A stretch of 6,628 bases of DNA. Source: an uncultured Methylococcaceae bacterium. GTDB lineage: Bacteria > Pseudomonadota > Gammaproteobacteria > Methylococcales > Methylomonadaceae. This document shows, in pieces, positions 1 to 6,176 of the stretch. The position numbers and the translations under genes are program-made. Numbering within the stretch: position 1 is the stretch's first letter; every line of letters begins with the position of its first letter. The stretch is from assembly GCA_903903765.1 (NCBI GenBank), contig CAIVAH010000122.1, forward strand, positions 1-6,628, given 5' to 3'. The notes below the pieces were generated by a model. It saw nothing but the letters and a program-made list of their open reading frames with translations. It searched no databases and was not told the origin of the DNA.

Positions 1-1457
1 CGACTCATGATGTACCGCATTTGGAAGATACCTTAAGAATACTCACACCAACACTTAAAAATGCAGTAACAACGAAAGCAATAGGCATTAATATTTTACT
101 TTATGGCCCTCCTGGTACTGGTAAAACAGAATTTGCTAAATTACTTGCTCAATCCATTAATGCGGAGCTTTTCAATGTAAGCTCTTCTGATATATCAGGA
201 GCACCTATTGATGATCAAGAGCGCTTTATTTCTTTAAATATGGCGCAGAATTTTCTAGCGGGTAGCAAAGATACTTTAATTTTATTTGATGAAATAGAAG
301 ATGTTTTAAGCACTCAAGATGATAGCTTGTTTTTTAGCTCATCCGATAAAATAAACACCAAAGGTTGTTTTAATAAAGCATGGATAAACCAGCAATTAGA
401 AACCAATACAGTACCCACTATTTGGGTTTGTAACAATCATTACGCTATCGATAATGCGTTTCTTAGACGTTTTATTTACAGTGTAGAAATAAGCACACCG
501 CCTCGTTCAATTAGAGAAAAGATTGCTAGAAACTATTTAAGTGAATTTAACTTGGCTGACCATGTTTTTAAAAAAATAAGCCTGCATGATCATCTCAGCC
601 CTGCTCAATTAGAAACTGCTGCGCGCTTAGTTAAATTAAACGGCAGTACTGACCATCATGATATTGAACATATTTTAGATAAAGCTCTACAAAACAGTAT
701 GAAAGTAATGGGGCAAAAAAGCCAAGCGGTTATGCAATCAAGCATTACCCCTTATAGTCTTGATTATCTTAATGTTGATACTTCAGTACCGTTAGATCGT
801 TTAGTGTGTTCTTTAAAGAAGACCCCTAAAGTAAATCTTTGCTTTTACGGTCATCCTGGCACTGGCAAAACTCAGTTAGCTGAATATTTAGCAGAAGCGC
901 TTGATAAACCACTTTTAGTAAAACGGGCATCAGATTTATTAGATGCTTATGTGGGTGGTAATGAGAAAAATATTGCTTCTATCTTTGCTGAAGCGACTAA
1001 AGAAAAAGCTATCTTATTTCTTGATGAAGCTGATTCTTTTTTAAGAAAACGTGAAAACATGAATAAATCGTGGGAGGTTAGTCAAGTTAATGAATTACTA
1101 CAACAGATGGAGCGCTTTAATGGCATTTTTATTTGTGCAACTAATTTGTTTAGTCATCTTGACCAAGCAGCCTTAAGACGCTTTGTCTTTAAAATTCGTT
1201 TTGATTATTTAACGTTAGTGCAAAGAAAGTCATTATTTTTAAAGAGTTTAGATAAAACAGAACGTGAAATCCCTGTTGAGCATTTTAAGCGTTTAGAAAA
1301 ATTAACGACATTAGCACCCGGTGATTTTTCGACCGTATTAAAGCAAGCCGCAATATTAGACGAACCATTATGTGCTGAAGAGTTAATTACCCAATTAGAA
1401 AAAGAATGTAGTATCAAACAAGGCAATAAAACACAGAATCCTATTGGCTTTATTTAG
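1..1457 (+). CDS. Tandem AAA+ ATPase, 5' end missing
   Basis: The reading frame is open to the left edge (complete codons from base 3), so the gene begins outside the window; a TTG at base 21 lies inside the frame and is probably not the start. Numbering residues from that TTG, there are two AAA+ modules. The first has Walker A GPPGTGKT (29-36), Walker B LILFDEIED (86-94), a sensor-1-like WVCNN (135-139) and an arginine pair at 149-150. The second has Walker A GHPGTGKT (277-284), Walker B ILFLDEADS (331-339), sensor-1 ICATN (371-375) and an arginine pair at 386-387. Both sites look intact, so both modules should bind and hydrolyse ATP. No signal peptide or membrane segment is visible, which suggests a cytoplasmic protein-remodelling ATPase that works as a ring (family inference). 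The substrate is unknown and the missing N-terminal region would normally define it. Five hand-counted 60-base pieces gave about 27-38% G+C, poorer than most of the operon to the right. Confidence 0.9.
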   Translation, partial: THDVPHLEDTLRILTPTLKNAVTTKAIGINILLYGPPGTGKTEFAKLLAQSINAELFNVSSSDISGAPIDDQERFISLNMAQNFLAGSKDTLILFDEIEDVLSTQDDSLFFSSSDKINTKGCFNKAWINQQLETNTVPTIWVCNNHYAIDNAFLRRFIYSVEISTPPRSIREKIARNYLSEFNLADHVFKKISLHDHLSPAQLETAARLVKLNGSTDHHDIEHILDKALQNSMKVMGQKSQAVMQSSITPYSLDYLNVDTSVPLDRLVCSLKKTPKVNLCFYGHPGTGKTQLAEYLAEALDKPLLVKRASDLLDAYVGGNEKNIASIFAEATKEKAILFLDEADSFLRKRENMNKSWEVSQVNELLQQMERFNGIFICATNLFSHLDQAALRRFVFKIRFDYLTLVQRKSLFLKSLDKTEREIPVEHFKRLEKLTTLAPGDFSTVLKQAAILDEPLCAEELITQLEKECSIKQGNKTQNPIGFI

Positions 1458-1461
1458 GTGA
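1456..1461 (+). promoter_or_regulatory. Ribosome binding site overlapping the ATPase stop
   Basis: AGGTGA overlaps the TAG stop of the ATPase gene and lies 4 bases before the ATG at 1466. It fixes the start of the small downstream gene and suggests that ribosomes finishing the ATPase can reload for it, so the two genes are probably co-expressed. Confidence 0.7.
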
Positions 1462-1465
1462 ACTA

Positions 1466-1852
1466 ATGACAAGTGAACATTATTTTCAGTATGAAACACC
1501 CAATTTTATGCAATTAGATTTTATTAATAAAGGGTATATGAATCATGCAACCTATATGCATCCTAATCCCCGATTTTATAAGTATTATTGGTGGATATTC
1601 TGTCGTGAAAGCCCTTGCGAGGGCCGAGCGTTTTTAACTAAAGCACATCGACTCTCAACTAAAGCCGCATTCGATTTAATCGATGCTTTAGCCTATAAAA
1701 AGCAACCTTATGTTATATACAATACCCGATTACCTCGTTTAGGACCCGATACACCGTTTGACCCAAACTCAAAAAGATGGGCCTCAGATACCGAATGGGC
1801 ACCCGCTTATGATGAAGATACTGATCCAATTTATCGTGACTGCATTAAATAA
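1466..1852 (+). CDS. Small conserved-looking hypothetical protein
   Basis: I do not recognise this 128-residue protein. It starts 8 bases after the ATPase stop with a good ribosome binding site, so it is most likely the last gene of the same transcript. It is rich in aromatic residues, with a Tyr/Trp cluster at about 37-43 (FYKYYWW), and has three cysteines (46, 51, 126) and a strongly acidic C-terminal stretch (DEDTD, 116-120). No signal peptide, membrane helix or known catalytic motif is visible, so it is probably a soluble globular protein. Its placement suggests a partner, adaptor or substrate of the ATPase, but that is inference from position only. The ribosome binding site and the uninterrupted frame argue for a real gene. 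Confidence 0.75.
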   Translation: MTSEHYFQYETPNFMQLDFINKGYMNHATYMHPNPRFYKYYWWIFCRESPCEGRAFLTKAHRLSTKAAFDLIDALAYKKQPYVIYNTRLPRLGPDTPFDPNSKRWASDTEWAPAYDEDTDPIYRDCIK

Positions 1853-2062
1853 CCGCTTTGTCATTGGCGTTCGTTTTTACTGAAGCCGGCTCTGACCAAT
1901 CAATAATTCATTGAGTTGCTTTTTGTTCTCGCTAGAGTCTTTGTCGCGTATTCTTTAATTGATGCAACAGAGTGGATATTTAATCGCGATAGATATAATT
2001 ACCATTTTTCTTATTTTGATGTGCTCTTTTCAATTGAGATTACTACCGTATTCGCATCAGGT

Positions 2063-3265
2063 TTAAAACTCCATCAATAACCCAGGTATGCCAACACTTT
2101 GGATATGTTGGGCATTCGCACCTTCTTCATAGGCCAATAAGGTCTTATCTTTTTGCCATAATCTAAAAGCCAAGGCAGAAGATAAGACTCTAATGGGGTA
2201 ATCTCGGGGGAGTTGTTGTAAATAAGGTTGGATAGTAAAAAAATCAGTGGCGCCGTATTGATCCATAATAAAGCGTAAGCCCCCATTGGTAGGTCCTATG
2301 TTGTAAGCCAATAAACCCAAAAATAGATCATCGTGCATTTGGTGTAAATAATATTTAAAAGTTGCCGCCGCCAAATAAGCATTGTGCCGATGATTTTTTA
2401 CTGATAATTCTTTTTCCTCTAATCTTTTTATTACTTCTGCCCTTACGGCTTTGGGCACTTGGGTAATCTGAAACAAACCTTGGCCACCATCGACGCTCTC
2501 TCTTGGTAGAAAAGAGGATTCCGTAGCGGCAATACCCTGCATAATATTAAAATCAACCCCATAGGCAGTCGCTGCCGCTTTAATATCTGCGTTATAGGTT
2601 TCTGCTCGACTTAAAATCACCTTAACCTGAGCCACATCAAAACGTCGATAAGCGGCATAAACTTGATGGGCTAAAGTTTCTCGTCCTGCTTCTTGTTTAC
2701 CTCCTAATAAGGTACGCAAATGACCTCGGGCTTGAGCTGATTGATCCTGTAAAGAGAACCAACCACATAATACAGCCAAGCCCAGCGCTAGTATGGGTGC
2801 TCCCCATAAGATAGACTTACGCTCTAACCATTGTCGTAACCACCACCAGGCGATTAAAAAGACTGCCGTCAATAAAATAATAGCTAATATACCGACTGCA
2901 AACGGCAATAAACTGGTTAAAAACCCAGTCCCAGAAAATAAGCTTGCTGAATACCCCAACACCATAATAATAAAGGCAATCGCCGCAATAGCTAAACCAC
3001 CTATCTCTAGAACCATCCACATTAAGCGATGTTTTAACTTAAGCCCCGCTGCTTTTACAACTGGCGACTGTTTGGGTACTGGCTTTTTTTTAACAGAAGT
3101 TGCAGTTTTTTTACGTTCAGAAGTTTCCTGCCCTGGATTTTTTGGTTGACTAACTCTAGGTTTACTGAGGCGCGGCTTACTATCCTTAGGCTTGGCATTA
3201 GGGTTAGGTGCCTTAGGCGTTTTAGCGGGTTTAGGTTCTTTAGATGGCCTTTCTTGAGTAGTCAT
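2063..3265 (-). CDS. Membrane-anchored SLT-type lytic transglycosylase
   Basis: This 400-residue protein should cleave the MurNAc-GlcNAc bond of peptidoglycan, forming 1,6-anhydro ends (family knowledge). Residues 1-80 form a Lys/Pro/Ser-rich, probably disordered tail. Three hydrophobic helices follow at about 81-105, 117-142 and 152-171, with basic residues (WLRQWLERK) between the second and third. By the positive-inside rule the tail is cytoplasmic and the catalytic domain periplasmic. The SLT domain spans about 225-370: the catalytic Glu is E249 in ATESSF, followed by GGQGLFQIT (260-268) and LAYNIGPTN (319-327), all typical of the Slt/MltC-type fold. The start codon overlaps the stop of the mfnF-like gene as ATGA and there is no clear Shine-Dalgarno sequence, so translation probably depends on reinitiation. 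The long charged tail and three-helix anchor are unusual, since many relatives are lipoproteins or have a signal peptide. No terminator is evident after the stop. Confidence 0.87.
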   Translation of the reverse strand: MTTQERPSKEPKPAKTPKAPNPNAKPKDSKPRLSKPRVSQPKNPGQETSERKKTATSVKKKPVPKQSPVVKAAGLKLKHRLMWMVLEIGGLAIAAIAFIIMVLGYSASLFSGTGFLTSLLPFAVGILAIILLTAVFLIAWWWLRQWLERKSILWGAPILALGLAVLCGWFSLQDQSAQARGHLRTLLGGKQEAGRETLAHQVYAAYRRFDVAQVKVILSRAETYNADIKAAATAYGVDFNIMQGIAATESSFLPRESVDGGQGLFQITQVPKAVRAEVIKRLEEKELSVKNHRHNAYLAAATFKYYLHQMHDDLFLGLLAYNIGPTNGGLRFIMDQYGATDFFTIQPYLQQLPRDYPIRVLSSALAFRLWQKDKTLLAYEEGANAQHIQSVGIPGLLMEF

Positions 3266-4326
3266 AAAAGTGATTGTTGCTCAAGTAAATACGCCACCGC
3301 AACAGCAGGGGCACAATCAGCCGGCATTAAGTTAAACGCTGTTTCGGCCTGCGGACATAAATCAGAAAAATCAAAATAAGTCATGTTGAGTTGTTGAGCT
3401 ATCTCTTTTACTAAAAATCGTCCGATGCCTGCACCTAAGACAGGTATTGCCTGTCTAAATTTTACATCATTATCCTTAAGGCGATATTCAAAGGCTTGCT
3501 TAATTTTTTGCAGTTGTTGAGCACGGATATTATGAGCAAAGGCTTGCCAACGGGGCATTTCGACTATCGAAAAATCACTACCGATCATACGTGATAGGCG
3601 GATGGCACTGGCTATTATTGTTTTTTCTGCGCCATCTGCGGTATCTGTTTGATCATGATTTTCATTAAGCTCACCCGTAACCCGATACACATCAGCCATA
3701 GTAGCAAAATACTCTGCCATGACTCCGATGTTTTGCCCTTGATCGATAGCCGTTTGTGCGACAGCCATGACTGCAGATCTAACAATACCGGTATAAATTA
3801 ATTCTTGGGACACTAAGCGCGCATAATCTGAATAGCCTTGCGCAAGCACTTTGCTATCTTGTAACAACAAAATATCAGTGGTAGTACTGCCAATATCCAC
3901 AAATAAGCCATTGCCGAGTTTTTGGGCAGCAAATGAGGCACTGGCCAACCAATTAGCGGAGGCCACAGCATCATAATCTTTTACTTGTAATTGAGTTGCA
4001 GGGATAAATCCCAAATTCCCAGCATAAATAAAGCAATTATCAATGGGCAATAAGCGCTGTATGGTTGCTGTTATTTGTTGCACGCCCTCGTGTCTGTCTG
4101 CGAATAAATCAACTAACTCTCCTGTCATAGTCACTGCATGCATACAATCGATTGCCGATGCTTGTTGCAAAATAGTTTTTACAGCAGTTTGTAACTGATC
4201 TAAACCATTCCACAACTGACAGGGTTGTTGATAAACGCCCAGCACTTTACCGGTATGATCAAGCGTAGCCGCTTTAAGATGCGCACCACCGATGTCCCAA
4301 CCCATGGTATTAATTTGTTGAAGCAT
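3262..4326 (-). CDS. mfnF: MfnF-like methylofuran biosynthesis enzyme (H4MPT-linked C1 transfer pathway protein)
   Basis: This 354-residue protein belongs to the hydantoinase/oxoprolinase-related ASKHA-fold family found in methanogens and H4MPT-using methylotrophs. The archaeal member MfnF joins the aminomethylfuran diphosphate to gamma-glutamyltyramine during methanofuran synthesis; the bacterial protein presumably does the equivalent step for methylofuran. Visible nucleotide/phosphate-binding motifs are WDIGGAHLKAA (10-20), DIGSTTTDI (144-152) and the glycine-rich VLGAGIGRFL (297-306). There is no signal peptide or membrane segment, so it is cytoplasmic. The conserved part begins at Met8, but the ATG at 4326 is preferred because AAGGTGA stands just upstream, whereas nothing comparable precedes Met8. 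The chosen start overlaps the end of the MfnD-like gene by 17 bases, and the stop overlaps the transglycosylase start, so the three genes form one operon. The family assignment is firm; the exact substrate is inferred. Confidence 0.85.
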   Translation of the reverse strand: MLQQINTMGWDIGGAHLKAATLDHTGKVLGVYQQPCQLWNGLDQLQTAVKTILQQASAIDCMHAVTMTGELVDLFADRHEGVQQITATIQRLLPIDNCFIYAGNLGFIPATQLQVKDYDAVASANWLASASFAAQKLGNGLFVDIGSTTTDILLLQDSKVLAQGYSDYARLVSQELIYTGIVRSAVMAVAQTAIDQGQNIGVMAEYFATMADVYRVTGELNENHDQTDTADGAEKTIIASAIRLSRMIGSDFSIVEMPRWQAFAHNIRAQQLQKIKQAFEYRLKDNDVKFRQAIPVLGAGIGRFLVKEIAQQLNMTYFDFSDLCPQAETAFNLMPADCAPAVAVAYLLEQQSLL

Positions 4327-5386
4327 CGCTCACCTTTAATGAAATTGTTTCTTGCTTTGTAATAATGAGTGTCGCTTCACCGTCCAATAATTCTAGAATA
4401 TTCTGCAGCACATTGATCCCTAAGGCGTCCTGTAACCCTACAAATGATGTTGTTAAACGCGGATTAATTTCTAATACCAAGATATGAGTAGGCGTTTTTA
4501 TTAAATCTATGCCCACATAACCCCATAAATCCGGTATTGCTTGAGCAATCTGGGAAATTAGTGCTGTATACCCTTGATAATCAGACAACACATTAACGCT
4601 TATAGAATCTAAATGATACTGCTGATGTTGCAATGTAAAATGCTGTTCGTTAACACTTAATAACCAAGCCTCTCCCGCTTTAAACAAGCAAGATAAGCTC
4701 AGTTTCTCGCCATTAATATGGGGCTGAATGATATATTCTTCATTACTTTTAGTAAGGTGTTTAAAGTTATCAAGAGTAGACACAACATAACTCTCCATAC
4801 ACCCTACCCCAGCGATAGGTTTAATAATCCAGGGCTCATCACACAGCTCAACGCAAGCCCCGTGCTCAGTCGTTAATTCGTATAATAAACTATTCAGTTG
4901 CGCTGAGGTATCTTCTGCATTTGGCTTAAATAGCCGAGTGGGTACAGTATTTATCTGCTGCTTTTTAAAGTGTAAATAGCTGGCAAATTTATTTCCGGTT
5001 AAAGCAACGGCCTGAGAAGAAGAGGTTAATAAATGTTTTTTTGCCTGTTCAACGGATACGCACAATTTATATAAGATATGGTCAAATTCAGGGGCTACTG
5101 GCCAGACCGCATCACACTTTTGGGTGTAGTGTTTAAACTCCGCATCACAATCCTGACCGTCACCCACCACGACAACATCAAATCCATGACTATTAATTTG
5201 ATCTATTAATCTAGCATCTAACATCACCAAAACAGAGATTTCTGCATACTGGGGTAAAACCGTTAACTGTTTAAAGTCAGCTAACAAGGCATCTAACATC
5301 AAGCGGCCTTCTTGTAACAAGGACTCGGGTAGTGCTTGCTTATTTAAACCGCCCCCCGTGATATACTCAAATACTAAAATTTTCAT
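4310..5386 (-). CDS. mfnD: MfnD-like ATP-grasp ligase (tyramine/tyrosine-glutamate ligase family)
   Basis: This 358-residue protein is a predicted ATP-grasp enzyme of the group that includes archaeal MfnD, which attaches glutamate to tyramine in methanofuran synthesis. In bacterial methylofuran the aromatic unit is reported to be tyrosine, so the acceptor here may differ. The N-terminus MKILVFEYITGGGL is characteristic of the group. ATP-grasp elements are the nucleotide-binding strand WIIKPIAGVG (186-195), EYIIQPHINGEKLS (217-230), GIDLI (292-296) and the metal-binding VLEINPRLTTSF (304-315), where E306 and N308 should coordinate magnesium. It is soluble and of normal length for the family. 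It is the first gene of the minus-strand operon, 41 bases from the divergent HisA-like gene. No Shine-Dalgarno sequence precedes the ATG, but the conserved N-terminus supports this start. Another glutamate-adding ligase acting on H4MPT or on the methylofuran tail is the main alternative. Confidence 0.82.
   Translation of the reverse strand: MKILVFEYITGGGLNKQALPESLLQEGRLMLDALLADFKQLTVLPQYAEISVLVMLDARLIDQINSHGFDVVVVGDGQDCDAEFKHYTQKCDAVWPVAPEFDHILYKLCVSVEQAKKHLLTSSSQAVALTGNKFASYLHFKKQQINTVPTRLFKPNAEDTSAQLNSLLYELTTEHGACVELCDEPWIIKPIAGVGCMESYVVSTLDNFKHLTKSNEEYIIQPHINGEKLSLSCLFKAGEAWLLSVNEQHFTLQHQQYHLDSISVNVLSDYQGYTALISQIAQAIPDLWGYVGIDLIKTPTHILVLEINPRLTTSFVGLQDALGINVLQNILELLDGEATLIITKQETISLKVSDASTN
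4330..4336 (-). promoter_or_regulatory. Ribosome binding site deciding the mfnF start
   Basis: Read on the minus strand this is AAGGTGA, with its AAGG core 6 bases before the ATG at 4326. It lies inside the 3' end of the MfnD-like gene. It supports the upstream ATG over the in-frame ATG at 4305, which has no such sequence before it. Confidence 0.65.
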
Positions 5387-5427
5387 AGCCGCATTTTATC
5401 ATCAGAACCCGCTTAACGATTTTACCG
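5387..5427. promoter_or_regulatory. Divergent promoter region, short
   Basis: Only 41 bases separate the divergent starts of the MfnD-like and HisA-like genes, so promoters for both directions must lie here or run into the coding ends. A TATCAT (5397-5402, plus) and a TAAAAT (5398-5393, minus) each match five of six bases of the sigma-70 -10 consensus and overlap each other. I see no convincing -35 boxes. The minus-strand box would place the start of transcription at or almost on the ATG, implying a leaderless or near-leaderless mRNA. Confidence 0.3.
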
Positions 5428-6105
5428 ATGAAAATAATTCCTGTACTTGATTTAAAAGAGGGCCTGGTTGTGCACGCTAAACAAGGCTTACGTGACATCT
5501 ACCAACCCATCAACTCTGCTTTATGCCCAGATCCAGATATCTTTAAAGTACTTGAGGCCTTTTTGGCAGTCTATCCATTTGATACTTTTTATATTGCCGA
5601 TTTAAATGCCATTACCTCACAAGGACATCATGATGATTTAATTGCTAGGCTCATCAATCAATATCCGCATTTACAATTTTGGGTTGATAAGGGCTATCAG
5701 CGTGTTACAAAGTACCCATGCAATTATGTACCAGTGTTAGGCTCTGAATGCTTTAACGATTCCTCTATAGAAGAACTTAAAGACTTTAACGGACGCTTTA
5801 TTTTATCTTTAGATTATGCTGAGACGGGGGCTTTAGGTGCAACCAGTATTCAATCAAGAACGGATTTATGGCCAGATACCCTTATTGTGATGACCTTGTC
5901 TCGCGTAGGTAGTGAACTAGGACCCGATCTAGATAAATTAAAAACCTTTTGTAAGAAATACCCTAAAAAACACTTTGTGGCAGCAGGGGGAATTAGAGAT
6001 ATGAATGATTTAGATTCGGTAAAAAAAATAGGTATCCAGCACGCTTTATTAGCTAGCGCCCTGCACTCCGGCGCTATTAGTAAAACGGATATCGCTAATA
6101 TGTAG
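5428..6105 (+). CDS. HisA/HisF-related TIM-barrel protein of the H4MPT/methylofuran gene set
   Basis: This 225-residue protein is a divergent relative of HisA, the histidine-pathway isomerase, and resembles the HisA/HisF-like family known from methanogens and methylotrophs. The start IPVLDLKEGLVVHAKQG (4-20) matches the first strand and loop of HisA, including the first catalytic-type Asp (D8). LSLDY (127-131) supplies the second Asp (D129), and T156 in MTLSRVGSELG sits where HisA has its conserved Thr. AAGGIRDMNDL (185-195) and ALLASALHSG (206-215) correspond to the two phosphate-binding loops. Binding of a phosphorylated substrate is therefore likely, but the loops between these motifs differ from true HisA. 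The neighbours are cofactor genes rather than histidine genes, so I infer a step in methylofuran or H4MPT synthesis; the reaction cannot be named from sequence. No Shine-Dalgarno sequence is visible; the in-frame upstream region reaches a stop at 5386 without another ATG. Confidence 0.85.
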   Translation: MKIIPVLDLKEGLVVHAKQGLRDIYQPINSALCPDPDIFKVLEAFLAVYPFDTFYIADLNAITSQGHHDDLIARLINQYPHLQFWVDKGYQRVTKYPCNYVPVLGSECFNDSSIEELKDFNGRFILSLDYAETGALGATSIQSRTDLWPDTLIVMTLSRVGSELGPDLDKLKTFCKKYPKKHFVAAGGIRDMNDLDSVKKIGIQHALLASALHSGAISKTDIANM

Positions 6106-6109
6106 ACAA

Positions 6110-6139
6110 AAAAATACCCCGGCAAGCCGAGGTATTTTT
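6110..6139. terminator. Bidirectional intrinsic terminator
   Basis: A 9-bp stem AAAAATACC (6110-6118) pairs with GGTATTTTT (6131-6139). After one C/A mismatch it is extended by CGG/CCG (6120-6122 with 6127-6129) around a CAAG loop. The stem ends in a T run on the plus strand, and by symmetry on the minus strand, so it can stop both the HisA-like gene, which ends 4 bases before it, and the convergent fae gene. Confidence 0.85.
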
Positions 6140-6153
6140 AACACCTTATAGAA

Positions 6154-6169
6154 GATGCCCTAAGGCATC
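6154..6169. other. Small perfect hairpin downstream of fae
   Basis: GATGCC (6154-6159) and GGCATC (6164-6169) form a 6-bp perfect stem with a CTAA loop, lying between the fae stop and the main terminator. There is no T run directly after it on either strand, so it is not a terminator by itself. In the fae transcript it would be an upstream 3'-UTR hairpin that could protect the mRNA end; that role is inference. Confidence 0.45.
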
Positions 6170-6176
6170 AACTAAA

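Noticed and set aside
1..1852. Recent horizontal acquisition of the ATPase unit, based on its low G+C.
   Set aside because: Hand counts of a few 60-base pieces vary widely within the window (one piece of the HisA-like gene is about 32% too), and there are no integrase genes, tRNA ends or flanking repeats.
1877..1954. A 25-codon open stretch on the minus strand, ending in a stop, that reads like a protein C-terminus (ends QLNELLIGQSRLQ).
   Set aside because: It is bounded upstream by a stop, has no start codon or ribosome binding site, and is short enough to be chance. It could be a worn remnant of a lost gene, but nothing confirms that.
1853..2062. The 210-bp convergent gap as a site for terminators or a small RNA.
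   Set aside because: The only hairpin near a T run (about 1854-1878) has a stem of about three pairs, and no other clear inverted repeat or promoter was found.
2074..2286. A 70-codon minus-strand frame within the transglycosylase 3' end, considered as evidence of a frameshift.
   Set aside because: The main frame keeps SLT motifs through LAYNIGPTN and YPIRVLSSALAFRLW to its stop, so no frameshift is needed.
2793..3379. Plus-strand open frames opposite the transglycosylase N-terminus.
   Set aside because: They lie antisense to a gene with clear domain motifs, have no ribosome binding site, and their products are low-complexity mirror images of Lys/Pro and hydrophobic coding sequence.
4303..4305. 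Internal ATG of the mfnF-like gene (Met8) as the true start.
   Set aside because: It fits the conserved N-terminus but lacks a Shine-Dalgarno sequence, whereas the ATG at 4326 has AAGGTGA at good spacing. It remains a possible secondary start.
5850..6125. A minus-strand open frame opposite the end of the HisA-like gene.
   Set aside because: It is antisense to conserved phosphate-binding motifs and runs into the terminator hairpin, so it is a shadow.
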